A stretch of 64,000 nucleotides of DNA, taken from contig NZ_CP195119.1 in assembly GCF_052056915.1 (NCBI RefSeq), positions 1,116,001-1,180,000 of the forward strand, in the 5' to 3' direction. The stretch is from MTP4 sp052056915. GTDB taxonomy: Archaea; Halobacteriota; Methanosarcinia; Methanosarcinales; Methanosarcinaceae. Numbering within the stretch: the stretch's first letter is position 1; each line of letters starts with the position of its first letter. The notes under the pieces were generated by a model. It was not told the DNA's origin, ran no database searches, and saw only the letters and a program-made list of their open reading frames with translations. The position numbers were made by a program, and so were the translations under genes. Positions 17,762 to 27,449 of this stretch are shown piece after piece.

Positions 17762-17938
17762 GTGAGCATAAAAGTAAACAGATACAAATGCGGATATTGT
17801 GGTACCTGTGTGGGAGTCTGCCCCAGAGGGGCACTCGAACTTGTAGAAACCTGGTTGGAAGTAGATGAAAGTATGTGCATTTCATGCGGGATGTGTGACC
17901 GTATTTGCCCGGTGGGGGCAATTGAGGTAATGAAATGA
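17762..17938 (+). CDS. 2[4Fe-4S] ferredoxin partner of geranylgeranyl reductase
   Basis: A 58-residue ferredoxin with cluster motifs CGYCGTCVGVCP and CISCGMCDRICP. The GTG start at 17762 has AGGTG five bases upstream; the longer frame from 17735 would swallow that site. Its stop overlaps the start of the next gene (ATGAAATGA). In Methanosarcina acetivorans the ferredoxin encoded beside geranylgeranyl reductase has been shown to be needed for full saturation of archaeal lipids, and this gene has the same position. Confidence 0.93.
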   Translation: MSIKVNRYKCGYCGTCVGVCPRGALELVETWLEVDESMCISCGMCDRICPVGAIEVMK

Positions 17939-19158
17939 AAGACCGGTACGATGTCATAGTGGTCGGAGCTGGCCCTGCGGGCTCCATTGCCGCGAAAACT
18001 GCGGCAGAGAAGGGACTTGACGTACTTTTGATTGAAAAGCGACAGGAAATCGGGGACCCTGTACGCTGCGCCGAGGGTGCGAGCAAGATATACCTCAAGA
18101 ATCACGTGGAGATTGACAAAAAGTGGATCTGTGCCGACCTGAAAGGCTCCAGAATTTACGCGCCGGACGGCACATTGATAGAAATGGCAGAAGAAATCTC
18201 CGGCGGGGAAGTCGGCTATGTTCTCGAAAGGAAGATTTTTGATAGAGCCCTTGCGGAAAAAGCGGCAGAAGCGGGGGCAGAGGTAAGAGTCAAGACAAGA
18301 GCCACAGACCTGATCATCGAAGACGGCTTTGTGAAAGGGGCCAGGCTCATGCACCTCGGGAAAAAGTATGAGGTAAGGGCAGACATCGTCATAGGGGCCG
18401 ATGGGGTTGAGTCCAAGGTAGGAAGGTGGGCCGGGATCGACACCGCCCTGAAACCTGCTGACATTGAAACCTGCGCCCAGTACCTGATGACAGGGCTGGA
18501 CATTGACCAGGAATACTGTGAGTTTTATATAGGGGGAAAACTCGCTCCTGGAGGCTATGTCTGGATCTTCCCGAAAGGAGAGGGGAAGGCAAACGTAGGG
18601 ATCGGCCTTCTCGGAAGTGAGACAGGAAAGTTCAAGCCAAGACCAATCGACTATCTGAATAAATTTGTGGAGAAACGATTCCCCGAAGGCAGGATTATAG
18701 AAATGGTTTTAGGAGGGGTCCCGGTCTCAGGAAGCATTGAAAAAACCTCAACAAACGGGCTCATACTTGTAGGAGATGCAGCCCGCCAGTCCGACCCTAT
18801 CACGGGCGGCGGGATCATCAATGCCATGGACGCCGGGAAAATCGCAGGAGAAGCAGCTTACGAAGCCATCTCCGCAGGAGACGTTTCCGAGGAAATGCTT
18901 GAAGAAGCCTATGAAAAGCGCTGGAGAACTACCGTAGGCCATGAAATTGACATGAGCCTCGTCGTCAAGAACTGCTTCATCAACCTGGACGACGAAGCCC
19001 TGAACTCCCTTGCCCATTCCCTCAAGGACGTGAAGTTCGAGAGAATGCTACTTCTGGACCTCCTCTACGCCCTCTTCAAAGCCAACAAGAAACTGCTCTG
19101 GGACCTCAGGGTACTTTTCAAGGATGCGGCAAAAGAAGTGGCGAAAAATAAGCTCTGA
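17935..19158 (+). CDS. Digeranylgeranylglycerophospholipid reductase (geranylgeranyl reductase)
   Basis: 407-residue flavoprotein that reduces the double bonds of the geranylgeranyl chains of archaeal ether lipids at the membrane. The N terminus DVIVVGAGPAGSIAAKTAAE binds FAD, followed by GDPVRCAEG with the conserved cysteine of the family. The substrate-cavity motif appears as YVWIFPKGEGKANVGIG, and the second FAD motif is VGDAARQSDPITGGGI. It is translationally coupled to the ferredoxin before it. After the stop there is a T-rich stretch (CCTTTTTTTAATATATTTTT) suited to archaeal termination. Confidence 0.95.
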   Translation: MKDRYDVIVVGAGPAGSIAAKTAAEKGLDVLLIEKRQEIGDPVRCAEGASKIYLKNHVEIDKKWICADLKGSRIYAPDGTLIEMAEEISGGEVGYVLERKIFDRALAEKAAEAGAEVRVKTRATDLIIEDGFVKGARLMHLGKKYEVRADIVIGADGVESKVGRWAGIDTALKPADIETCAQYLMTGLDIDQEYCEFYIGGKLAPGGYVWIFPKGEGKANVGIGLLGSETGKFKPRPIDYLNKFVEKRFPEGRIIEMVLGGVPVSGSIEKTSTNGLILVGDAARQSDPITGGGIINAMDAGKIAGEAAYEAISAGDVSEEMLEEAYEKRWRTTVGHEIDMSLVVKNCFINLDDEALNSLAHSLKDVKFERMLLLDLLYALFKANKKLLWDLRVLFKDAAKEVAKNKL

Positions 19159-19377
19159 TTCCCCGGAAACAGGGTTTATTCCTTTTTTTAATATATTTTT
19201 ATTCGGCATGATAGTACTCTCAAGTACTTCCAAAATACACAAAATGCCATAGCTTATGCCTATTGCCGATTGACTATCCTTGTAACAAGCTACAAGAGAT
19301 TCTGTTGAAAAGAAAGTCTTTTCGTAACGAAAATGCAAGTCGCTTTCTTCATAGACTACTACAATTAAATCTGAAAT

Positions 19378-20808
19378 TCACTTGTTCCAGAACTCCGGCG
19401 TAAAGAGCAGGATGACGGTGTAAACTTCAAGCCTTCCGATCCACATGTTTGCAATAAGGACCAGCTTCCCGACAGCGGGGATGGAGTCAAAGGTGCCCAT
19501 GGGGCCTACCAAATTCAGGCCGGGACCGATGTTCCCAAGGGTTGCGATGGAGGCCGTGATTGAAGTTATGATGTCCATGCCTAGCACCGAAAGGATGAGG
19601 GCTCCCGAAAAGAAGACAAGGAGATAGATCACAACAAACGAGACGATGGAGTTTACAACTTCTTCAGGCACGGTTTTGTTGTTGAACTTGATGCCCCGGA
19701 CAGCCCGAGGGTGCATTGTCTTGAAGAGTTCCGCACGCCCGTGCCTGAGCAGCATTAGGATGCGCACGACCTTGATACCTCCCCCTGTAGAACCTGCACA
19801 GCCACCTACGAACATGACCATAAGGAGGATCATTTTCCCGGATTCGGGCCAGAGATTGAAGTCCGTTGTGGCAAACCCTGTGGTGGTCATGATGGATACC
19901 ACCTGGAAGATGGCAAACCTGAAGGAATCAACAAGGCCTGTCCCAAGATCCCGCCAGAGCAAGAGGGTCAAAAGCCCGGTTGCCCCAAGGGTGAGAGCAG
20001 TATAAAAACGGAACTCGTCATCCTTGAACAGGAAATTCTTGTCCACGTAGATAGCCCTGTAGTGAAGGGCGAAGTTAGCGCCTGCAACAAACATGAAAAA
20101 GGTGATTATGAACTCTACGAGGGGGCTGTTGAAAGCCTCGATACTTGTCCCGTAGGGGGAGAAGCCTCCGCAGGCCATGGTGGTGAAAGTATGGGTTACA
20201 GAGTCATAGAGAGACATTCCCGCCAGGAGAAGGGCCACGACCTCCAGGACAGAAATTACCATATAGACCATCCAGAGGATCTTTGCTGTTTCCCGGATCC
20301 TGGGCTTGAGCTTATCCTCAGTGGGACCCGGAGCCTCGGCACGGAAAAGCTGCCTGCCTGCAACCCCGAGTTTGGGCAGGATAGCAATGAACAAAACGAT
20401 GATACCCATGCCGCCAAGCCACTGCATCATAGACCTCCAGAAGAGGATGCTCCTTGAATGGCTTTCAATATCCACAAGAATGGTGGAACCTGTGGTCGTA
20501 AAAGCTGACATGGACTCAAAAAGGGCATTTAAAGGGGAAATCCCATCCAGAACAAAGGGAATAGCCCCAAAAACGGCAACCGCAAGCCAGCCAAGGCCAA
20601 CGATCGCAAAACCTTCCTTACGCAGCCATTCTCCCTCTGTTTTGTAAGTAAGCAGGAAAAGACCGGTAACGGCCGTTATCAAAATTGAAATCAGGAAGGG
20701 GACCAGAGATTCATTATAATAATATGCCACAGCCAGCGGGATGATCATTAGCATCCCCAGGAGCCGGAGCAAACCGCCAAGAACATAAAAAACAATTTTA
20801 AAATTCAT
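19378..20808 (-). CDS. trkH: Potassium uptake protein TrkH (membrane subunit)
   Basis: 476-residue K+ channel-like transporter with four M1-P-M2 repeats. Filter-like segments are visible as FTTTGSTI, TMACGGFSPYGTS, TTTGFATTD and ATLGNIGPGLN. The start is the ATG at 20808 (MNFKIVFYVLG), preceded by AGAGGA; the upstream frame to 20832 lacks a ribosome binding site. TrkA, the regulatory partner, is encoded immediately upstream in the same direction, 74 bases away, so the pair forms a complete Trk system for K+ uptake. Confidence 0.94.
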   Translation of the reverse strand: MNFKIVFYVLGGLLRLLGMLMIIPLAVAYYYNESLVPFLISILITAVTGLFLLTYKTEGEWLRKEGFAIVGLGWLAVAVFGAIPFVLDGISPLNALFESMSAFTTTGSTILVDIESHSRSILFWRSMMQWLGGMGIIVLFIAILPKLGVAGRQLFRAEAPGPTEDKLKPRIRETAKILWMVYMVISVLEVVALLLAGMSLYDSVTHTFTTMACGGFSPYGTSIEAFNSPLVEFIITFFMFVAGANFALHYRAIYVDKNFLFKDDEFRFYTALTLGATGLLTLLLWRDLGTGLVDSFRFAIFQVVSIMTTTGFATTDFNLWPESGKMILLMVMFVGGCAGSTGGGIKVVRILMLLRHGRAELFKTMHPRAVRGIKFNNKTVPEEVVNSIVSFVVIYLLVFFSGALILSVLGMDIITSITASIATLGNIGPGLNLVGPMGTFDSIPAVGKLVLIANMWIGRLEVYTVILLFTPEFWNK

Positions 20809-20882
20809 GCGGATCCTCTGTTTTTGCAGCATCCCAGGTTTTTATAACTATGCATATCCATCCCTTTCCTGAAAAATTTTTC

Positions 20883-22229
20883 TTACCTGAAAAATTTCTC
20901 CACAAGCTGAACCGTGGAAGATAAAGCAAAGATAATCACCCTATCCCCTTCCCGGACCACAAAATCCCCTCTAGGGACGATGATATCATCATTACGAACC
21001 ACCATGGTGATGATCGCGCCCTTGGGGAACTTAACCTTGTTGAGGGCTTTTCCTACAATCTTTGATTCCCTTGAAGTAGTATACTCAATAATTTCCGCCT
21101 TTTCCCCTTCAAGGGTAGCAAGGGTCTCGATACCCCTACCCATAGTAAGTTTCAGGACTTCATTTACGGTTGCCTCTCTGGGGCTCACCGCCATGTCGAT
21201 GCCCACCATCTCGAAAAGGGGCACATAGTCCGAGCGGTCAGACCTGGCAATCACTTTCTTCGCCCCGAGCTGTTTTGCAAGAAGGGAGCAGAGAAGGTTT
21301 TTCTCATCGCTGTCCGTAACCGCAACGACAACGTCCATCTCCTCGATATTTTCTTCCCTGAGGAGACCTACATCCGTACCGTCCCCGTTCAGGACCAGGG
21401 CTTTTTCCAGCACCTCCGCGACTTCGATGCAGCGGCTTTTCCGGTTCTCAATGATCTTGAGGTCCGAATTTTCATCCCTATCAAGTATTTTGCATAGGTA
21501 AAAGCCAACAATCCCACAGCCAATAACAAGAATTCTATTCCTGTGAGCAACCTCACCTCCGAAAACACTGCCGAGGGTTTCCATTGCCTGTGGCTTGCCT
21601 ATGACCACCATATGGTCGTTTCCCTTGATGATATCGTTCCCATGAGGGATAATAATCTCATTGTCCCGGAAGACTGCGCTAACGATGCAGCAGTCTGCAA
21701 GCTTGAGATCCTGCATCTGCTTGCCAACAAGCCTGTTTTCAGGTCTGATGGCGAACTCCATCATCTGGACCTTTCCCTCCGCGAACATTTCAGCATCGAT
21801 AGCTGAAGGACTTGCCAGTACCTCTGCAACCTCGGATGCAAGAGCAAGTTCGGGACAGATCATAAGGTCAACCCCGACCTGGGCCCTGGAAGTCACTGGC
21901 ATATCAATGTAATCGGGGTTGCTGACCCTGGCAATGGTCTTCGATTCCCTCCACCCGGGCCTGGCCCTGATAATCAGTTTGGCCGTCATGCAGGCTACGA
22001 TGTTTACTTCATCGACCCCCGTGACAGCAACCAGAATGTCTGCGTCAGGAAGCACATTAGCAAGAACGTCGGCATTCGCACCGTTTCCTTCCACTACCTG
22101 CACGTCAAGTCCATCCGCCCTTTTCAGGGCATCTTCATCTTTTTCGATTACGATTACGTCGTTTGTGAGGGAAAGAGCCTTTGCAATATGATAACCAACT
22201 TCACCTGCGCCGATTATTACCGCTTTCAT
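20883..22229 (-). CDS. trkA: Trk K+ uptake regulatory subunit TrkA
   Basis: 448-residue cytosolic protein with two tandem RCK units. The first NAD(H)-binding domain starts MKAVIIGAGEVGYHIAKALS and the second, near residue 232, reads RILVIGCGIVGFYLCKIL; each is followed by a C-terminal ligand-binding domain. It gates TrkH in response to nucleotides. In M. mazei the order grpE-dnaK-dnaJ-trkA has been described, and that order is conserved here, although a 550-base spacer separates trkA from dnaJ. Confidence 0.95.
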   Translation of the reverse strand: MKAVIIGAGEVGYHIAKALSLTNDVIVIEKDEDALKRADGLDVQVVEGNGANADVLANVLPDADILVAVTGVDEVNIVACMTAKLIIRARPGWRESKTIARVSNPDYIDMPVTSRAQVGVDLMICPELALASEVAEVLASPSAIDAEMFAEGKVQMMEFAIRPENRLVGKQMQDLKLADCCIVSAVFRDNEIIIPHGNDIIKGNDHMVVIGKPQAMETLGSVFGGEVAHRNRILVIGCGIVGFYLCKILDRDENSDLKIIENRKSRCIEVAEVLEKALVLNGDGTDVGLLREENIEEMDVVVAVTDSDEKNLLCSLLAKQLGAKKVIARSDRSDYVPLFEMVGIDMAVSPREATVNEVLKLTMGRGIETLATLEGEKAEIIEYTTSRESKIVGKALNKVKFPKGAIITMVVRNDDIIVPRGDFVVREGDRVIIFALSSTVQLVEKFFR

Positions 22230-22785
22230 ACGATTTTCCTTCGAAAAAAGGACTGTTTTCTGATAGATAAATCTACTTATTTAAGTAACCTTTGGAAATT
22301 CGGGGAAAATGACCCGGAATTTCACATAAATTACTTCCACGCAGCCTTTCTGTAAGCCACGTATACTAGAAAATGTACAAATATATATAAAGATTTTTAA
22401 AAATATCTAATTAAAAAAATTAGACATGAAAGATTAGGAGAAGATATGCGGGGGGGACAAAAAAAGTGAGTAAGAGAGTAAGTAAATGGGTAAGTAAGTC
22501 AAATAAAAAAAGTTTGAATATTTGAAGAGATCAAAAAATCCGGAAAAAGGAAGATTCAGGAAAAAAGAAAAAGTTAAGGAAAAAGAAAAAGTTAAGGAAA
22601 AAAGAAAAAGTTAAGGAAAAAAGAAAGTTCGGGAAAAAAAAGTTAAGGAAAAAAGAAAGTTCGGGAAAAAAAGTTAAGGAAAAAAGAAAGTTTGGGAAAA
22701 AAGAAAAAGTTAAGGAAAAAGGAAGTTCGGGAAAAAAGAAAAAGTTAAGGAAAAAGGAAGTACCGGGGAAAATAATTTCCGGCTT
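22230..22785. other. Spacer between dnaJ and trkA with purine-rich repeats and the probable trkA promoter
   Basis: On the minus strand the tract after dnaJ (22535-22770) is a pyrimidine-rich series built from the words CTTTTTCCTTAAC and TTCCCGAAC in irregular tandem. Repeated T-rich runs on the transcribed sense could work as an archaeal terminator array for the dnaK locus. Nearer trkA, the minus-strand TTTATATATATTTG at about 22379-22393 is a good TATA candidate, some 150 bases before the trkA start. No gene is seen. Confidence 0.6.
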
Positions 22786-23949
22786 TCAGCCTTCAAGGGC
22801 ATCCTTTACTTTCTCAAAAATACCTTTGCTCTTCTTTTCCTTTCCTGTCTCGCCCTTTTCGCTTTTACTCCTGGCATCTGCTGGTTTCTTACCCTTCCCA
22901 AGGTATTCAAACTGCTCAAGCAACTCTTTTTGCTCTTTGCTCAGCTTTGTAGGCGTCTTGATAACAACCCTGACAAGCTGGTCTCCTTTCCCATGCCCGT
23001 GCAGGTGCTGGATACCCTTACCCTTGAGCCGGAAAACAGAGTGGGTTTGAGTCCCCGTAGGGATGTTCATCTTTACCTTTCCGTGCAGGGTTTCAACCAT
23101 TACGTCAGCCCCCAGGGCAGCCTGCGGGAAAGAGATGGAAAGTTCGGATATGACATCGTAATCAACCCGTTTGAAGTACCTGTGCTCCATCACATGAATA
23201 ACGACATAGAGGTCTCCGGTTGGTGCCCCCGGCTCTCCTGCTTCCCCTTCCCCGCTAAGGCGAAGGCCAAGGCCCGAATCAGCCCCTGCAGGAACATTTA
23301 CAGTAAGCTTTCTCCGTTTCCTGACCCTTCCGGAGCCACCGCACTCGGGGCAGGGAAACTCAATGATCTGGCCCCTACCGTGGCAGGTGCTGCAGGCCGT
23401 GGTGCTTACGAACTGCATACCGAAAGTCGAATGGGTGGTGCGTACCTGCCCGGTGCCCCCACAGGTGGGACAGCGTTTTGGGCTTGTACCTTCCTTGGCT
23501 CCGGTCCCGGAACAGACGGAACAGTTTTCAGTCCGGGGGACATCGATATCCTTCCGGACCCCGAAAGCGGCCTCTTCAAAAGTTACGTAGAGGTCGTACT
23601 GGAGGTCAGAACCTCTCCTGGGACCCCTGGGTCCCCGCCTGCCTCCGCCAAAGAACATCTCAAAAATATCCCCGAAGCCTCCGAAGTCCGCGCCCCGGAA
23701 GATGTCCTCTGCCGAGTACTGCCCATCAATTCCGGCATGCCCGAAGCGGTCATACTGAGAACGCTTTTCAGAGTCGGAAAGAACGGCATACGCTTCGGAG
23801 ATTTCCTTGAATTTTTCCTCAGCCCCGGCGTCCTTATTCCTGTCAGGATGATACTGCAGGGCAAGCTTCCGATAGATTTTCTTAATTTCATCCGCTGAGG
23901 CGTCTTTCGAGACTCCGAGAATTTCGTAATAATCACGTTTAGTGGCCAT
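22786..23949 (-). CDS. dnaJ: Chaperone DnaJ (Hsp40)
   Basis: Type I DnaJ of 387 residues, co-chaperone that delivers substrates to DnaK and stimulates its ATPase. It has the J domain with the HPD motif (YHPDRNKD) near residue 35, a Gly/Phe-rich segment rich in FGGFGDIF repeats, and four zinc motifs (CSVCSGTG, CPTCGGTG, CSTCHGRG, CPECGGSG). A lysine-rich tail of about 40 residues extends past the usual end. The start is the ATG at 23949 (MATKRDYYE); a TTG one codon earlier is unlikely. Confidence 0.97.
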   Translation of the reverse strand: MATKRDYYEILGVSKDASADEIKKIYRKLALQYHPDRNKDAGAEEKFKEISEAYAVLSDSEKRSQYDRFGHAGIDGQYSAEDIFRGADFGGFGDIFEMFFGGGRRGPRGPRRGSDLQYDLYVTFEEAAFGVRKDIDVPRTENCSVCSGTGAKEGTSPKRCPTCGGTGQVRTTHSTFGMQFVSTTACSTCHGRGQIIEFPCPECGGSGRVRKRRKLTVNVPAGADSGLGLRLSGEGEAGEPGAPTGDLYVVIHVMEHRYFKRVDYDVISELSISFPQAALGADVMVETLHGKVKMNIPTGTQTHSVFRLKGKGIQHLHGHGKGDQLVRVVIKTPTKLSKEQKELLEQFEYLGKGKKPADARSKSEKGETGKEKKSKGIFEKVKDALEG

Positions 23950-24070
23950 CAAGATTCCCTGTTATGTTAAAAAAGATAAAGAATGCCGGAACCGGGGGCT
24001 GCAGCTTACCGGTCCGGCCTGATACTATCAAAGTTTGTTTTAATTACTGTAATTCGTTTTTATTTACCCT

Positions 24071-25933
24071 TTACGCTTTCTTCTCGTCGTCGACAACTTC
24101 ATAGTCAGCGTCAACAACCGTGTCCTCCGGACCTTTCGCGTCTGAAGGACCTGCTTCGCCGGCTTCCTGCGCCTGTGCAGCTGCCGCTTCCTGGGCCTTC
24201 TGGTAGAGCAGTGCGGAGACCTCATAAACGGCTTCCTGGAGGGCTTCGGTCTTTGCCTTTATGTCCTCCATATCTTCGCCTTCAAGGGCTTTCTTAAGGT
24301 CCTCAATTGCAGCGTTGATCTTTGTCTTCTGCTCTTCCGTCGCCATATCTTCGGCTTCTTTGAGGGTCTTTTCCGAAGCGTTGATCAGGCTTTCGGCATT
24401 GTTCCGGGTTTCGACATCTTCTTTTCTCTTTTTATCTTCTTCGGCGTGCAGTTCCGCATCCCTGACCATGCGGTCGATCTCCTCATCGGAGAGTCCGCCC
24501 GGTTTCTTGATGGAGATGGACTGTTCTTTTCCGGTCCCGAGGTCCTTTGCATTCACATGCAAGATCCCATTTGCATCAATGTCAAAGGTAACTTCGATCT
24601 GGGGCATGCCTCTCGGAGCAGGGGGTATACCGTCCAGAATAAAGCGGCCAAGAGTCTTGTTTTCGGCAGCAATCCCACGTTCTCCCTGCAGGACGTGGAT
24701 TTCTACAGAGGGCTGGCTGTCAGCAGCAGTTGAGAAAATCTGGCTCTTCTTTGTCGGGATTGTGGTGTTTCTCTCGATAAGCGGAGTGGAAATACCCCCG
24801 AGAGTCTCGATACCGAGGGTAAGGGGACTTACGTCGAGCAGAAGGACATCCTTGACCTCCCCGCCAAGCACCCCTGCCTGAATAGCTGCTCCGACGGCAA
24901 CGGCTTCGTCAGGGTTGATGTTCTTGTAAGGCTTCTTTCCAGTGAAGTTTTCTACAAGTTCGACGACAGCAGGCATTCTGGTTGCCCCTCCGATGAGGAT
25001 TACCTTTTCAATGTCGCTGGGAGTAAGTTTGGAATCACTGAGTGCCTGACGCATGGACACGAGAGTCTTTTCCAGGAGGTCTTCAGTCATCTTCTGGAAC
25101 TGTGCCCTTGTCAGATCAACGTCCAGGTGCTTGGGATCGCCGTCCGGCCCTACGGTCAGGAAGGGAAGGTTCACATTGGTGCTGGCAACCCCGGAGAGTT
25201 CTATCTTGGCCTTCTCTGCAGCGTCCTTTAAGCGCTGGAGCACGGCTTTATCTTTGGAGAGGTCGATTCCTTCGGTCTTCTTGAACTCTGTGAGCAGGTA
25301 ATTTATGATCCTCTGGTCGAAGTCATCTCCACCAAGGCGGGTGTCTCCGCTGGTTGACTTGACTTCGAAGACCCCGCCCCCAAGTTCAAGAATGGAAACA
25401 TCAAAGGTTCCGCCGCCCAGGTCGTAGACAAGGATTTTCTGGTCCACATCCCCTTTGTCAAGCCCATAGGCGAGAGAAGCTGCAGTAGGTTCGTTGATGA
25501 TCCTTAAGACTTCGAGACCCGCAATCTGCCCTGCATCCTTTGTGGCCTGCCTCTGGGCATCGTTGAAATAAGCGGGAACGGTAATTACAGCCTGCTTGAT
25601 ATCTTCCCCGAGGTAAGCTTCGGCATCGTTCCTGAGCTTCTGAAGGATCATTGCGGAAATTTCCTGCGGAGAGTATTCCTTTCCATGAAGGGACACCCTG
25701 TAGTTTGCATCTCCCATGTACCTTTTGATAGAGCTGACAGTGTTGTCGGGATTTGAAACGGCCTGCCGTTTTGCAACCTGGCCTACAAGCTTTTCCCCTT
25801 TCTTGGAAAAACCGACTACCGAAGGCGTGGTCCTACCGCCTTCTGCGTTGGGAATTACAACAGCTTCTCCGCCTTCCATCACAGCCATACAGGAGTTGGT
25901 TGTACCAAGGTCTATGCCCAGTATTTTCGCCAT
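24071..25933 (-). CDS. dnaK: Chaperone DnaK (Hsp70)
   Basis: 620-residue Hsp70 ATPase. Motifs include the N-terminal phosphate loop ILGIDLGTTNSCMAVMEGG, VYDLGGGTFDVSIL, and ILIGGATRMPAVVEL; the linker region reads VKDVLLLDVSPLTLGIETLG. The C-terminal lid is rich in alanine and glutamate and ends with VVDADYEVVDDEKKA. Hsp70 is absent from many archaea and is thought to have reached methanosarcinas by transfer from bacteria. It lies between grpE and dnaJ in the same direction. Confidence 0.98.
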   Translation of the reverse strand: MAKILGIDLGTTNSCMAVMEGGEAVVIPNAEGGRTTPSVVGFSKKGEKLVGQVAKRQAVSNPDNTVSSIKRYMGDANYRVSLHGKEYSPQEISAMILQKLRNDAEAYLGEDIKQAVITVPAYFNDAQRQATKDAGQIAGLEVLRIINEPTAASLAYGLDKGDVDQKILVYDLGGGTFDVSILELGGGVFEVKSTSGDTRLGGDDFDQRIINYLLTEFKKTEGIDLSKDKAVLQRLKDAAEKAKIELSGVASTNVNLPFLTVGPDGDPKHLDVDLTRAQFQKMTEDLLEKTLVSMRQALSDSKLTPSDIEKVILIGGATRMPAVVELVENFTGKKPYKNINPDEAVAVGAAIQAGVLGGEVKDVLLLDVSPLTLGIETLGGISTPLIERNTTIPTKKSQIFSTAADSQPSVEIHVLQGERGIAAENKTLGRFILDGIPPAPRGMPQIEVTFDIDANGILHVNAKDLGTGKEQSISIKKPGGLSDEEIDRMVRDAELHAEEDKKRKEDVETRNNAESLINASEKTLKEAEDMATEEQKTKINAAIEDLKKALEGEDMEDIKAKTEALQEAVYEVSALLYQKAQEAAAAQAQEAGEAGPSDAKGPEDTVVDADYEVVDDEKKA

Positions 25934-26042
25934 ATTATATCACCATAAATTAGCTAACTTAAAGATGTCTTTAATGTGTATTGGTTTAATCTGAATTTGT
26001 AAAATTGAACTGTAAATCCAAGCATTTTATTCTTAGTATTAT

Positions 26043-26062
26043 GCTTCGTATATATGTGAAGC
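26043..26062 (-). promoter_or_regulatory. Palindromic TATA region upstream of dnaK
   Basis: The 20-base sequence GCTTCGTATATATGTGAAGC has 5-bp arms GCTTC/GAAGC around a central TATATAT. It lies 110 bases before the dnaK ATG, in the 340-base gap after grpE. The TATA core suggests that dnaK has its own promoter, and the flanking arms could be an operator for a heat-shock regulator. The rest of the gap (25934-26272) shows nothing else. Confidence 0.5.
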
Positions 26063-26272
26063 CCAGCTTAGAGGGATAAAGAGCCTGATTCAGCTTTTTG
26101 ACCCATTCAGCTTTTTAGCCAGGGATTATGCAAACCCCGGACAATAGGCTTTTTAACTTGTCCTCGGGAGAGTTATAATGCCTCCTGAAGGGCTTATTGA
26201 CCCGTAGATATTATAAGTAACCCACCGAGGTAATTATTAATCAATAGAGGTACTTATGACCCGTAAAAGAGC

Positions 26273-26878
26273 TTATTCTTCTTTGGGCTCTTCATCACCG
26301 GGATTCCGGGCCACAGAGACCATGGCAGGCCTGATAACCTTTGAGTCCAGAGCATACCCGGACTTGTAGACCTGAAATACCGTGTTGTCGGGAATTTCTA
26401 AAGTCTCCACATGCTGCACGGCTTCGTGCTTGTAAGGGTCAAATTCGACGGCCTTTTCACACTCGATTTTTTCAAGCCCGTGCTTTTCCAGAACCGAGTC
26501 AAACTGCCTGGAAAGCTGCTCAAGCCCGTTTATAACCGAAGCCATGTCCTCCGTAGATCTGGAGGACTTCAGGGCCCGTTCGAAGTTATCAGAAACCTCG
26601 AGGAAGTCAAGCAAAACTTTCTCAAGCACGGTTTTCCGGTATTCCTCCATCTGACGGGCGCTCCGCTTCCTGAAATTATCAAAGTCAGCTGCAAGGCGGG
26701 AAAGCTGGTCCCTGAGCATATAATTTTCTTCCCTGCAGGCGGCATCAGCACTTATTTCAGCCCCGGAGGCTTCAGATTCATCTCCTGGACTTTGCTCTGT
26801 TGCCCCGGAACTCTCAGAATCCAGCCGGGATTCTTCCTTTCCGGAGCCCTTATTTTCTTTTTTACCGGGTTTTTTCAT
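26273..26878 (-). CDS. grpE: Nucleotide exchange factor GrpE
   Basis: 201 residues from the chosen ATG. A charged, Ser/Glu-rich tail of about 50 residues is followed by the coiled-coil EENYMLRDQLSRLAADFDNF and the beta domain ending VIRPAMVSVARNP, the GrpE signature. It releases ADP from DnaK. The ATG at 26878 has GGGGATA upstream; an ATG at 26893 (MGILQMKKPG) is possible but has only AT-rich sequence before it. Confidence 0.95.
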   Translation of the reverse strand: MKKPGKKENKGSGKEESRLDSESSGATEQSPGDESEASGAEISADAACREENYMLRDQLSRLAADFDNFRKRSARQMEEYRKTVLEKVLLDFLEVSDNFERALKSSRSTEDMASVINGLEQLSRQFDSVLEKHGLEKIECEKAVEFDPYKHEAVQHVETLEIPDNTVFQVYKSGYALDSKVIRPAMVSVARNPGDEEPKEE

Positions 26879-27005
26879 TTGCAGTATCCCCATTAAAAAA
26901 TGTTAACGGTTTCGCTCGTCATGACCTGTGATTGTTTGTAATTCTATAAATAGTTTACGCATGAAAAAAAGCGTTTCATCAGGAAAAAATAAGAAAAAAG
27001 AAAAA

Positions 27006-27449
27006 TCAGTAAAAGCGGTCCTCAAGTTTGTAAGAGAGTATTTTAAGCATTACCACACTTGCGACCATTGAAGCGGCAACTGCCGAAGTTACCTGTTCCC
27101 ATCCCAGGGATGAAATTCCTCCTCCAAGGGCAAACTGTACGCCCCCGACAAGAGATACGAGCACGAAAGAAAGCCCGAAACCCGCAATTCCACCCCCTAC
27201 AAGGGACCCTATGGGATCCATCCCGTGCCGTTCATAAAAGACCATACCGGCAATAAACATTATCGCAAAGATCAGAAGTACGAGTGCGAGAGGCAGGGGG
27301 CTTGCTTTAGTTAAAAAAATCTCAAAAAGCCCGAGACCCATGTCAACCAGAAAGATCCCCATAAGGACCGAGACCGAGAGAGTCTTGACAAAAGGGTTCT
27401 CGAATACCGAGGGAGAATCAGAATTTTTGCTACTTATATTACCAGGCAC
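27006..27449 (-). CDS. Small membrane protein of unknown function upstream of grpE
   Basis: 147 residues, no family recognised. A polar N terminus of about 20 residues (SSKNSDSPSVFENPF) is followed by four hydrophobic segments, two of them glycine-rich (VGGGIAGFGLSFVLVSLVGG and FALGGGISSLGWEQV). It is read in the same direction as grpE, 127 bases ahead of it, and may be transcribed separately. A 16-kDa open frame has been described upstream of grpE in M. mazei; this could be its homologue, from size and position only. Confidence 0.6.
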   Translation of the reverse strand: MPGNISSKNSDSPSVFENPFVKTLSVSVLMGIFLVDMGLGLFEIFLTKASPLPLALVLLIFAIMFIAGMVFYERHGMDPIGSLVGGGIAGFGLSFVLVSLVGGVQFALGGGISSLGWEQVTSAVAASMVASVVMLKILSYKLEDRFY

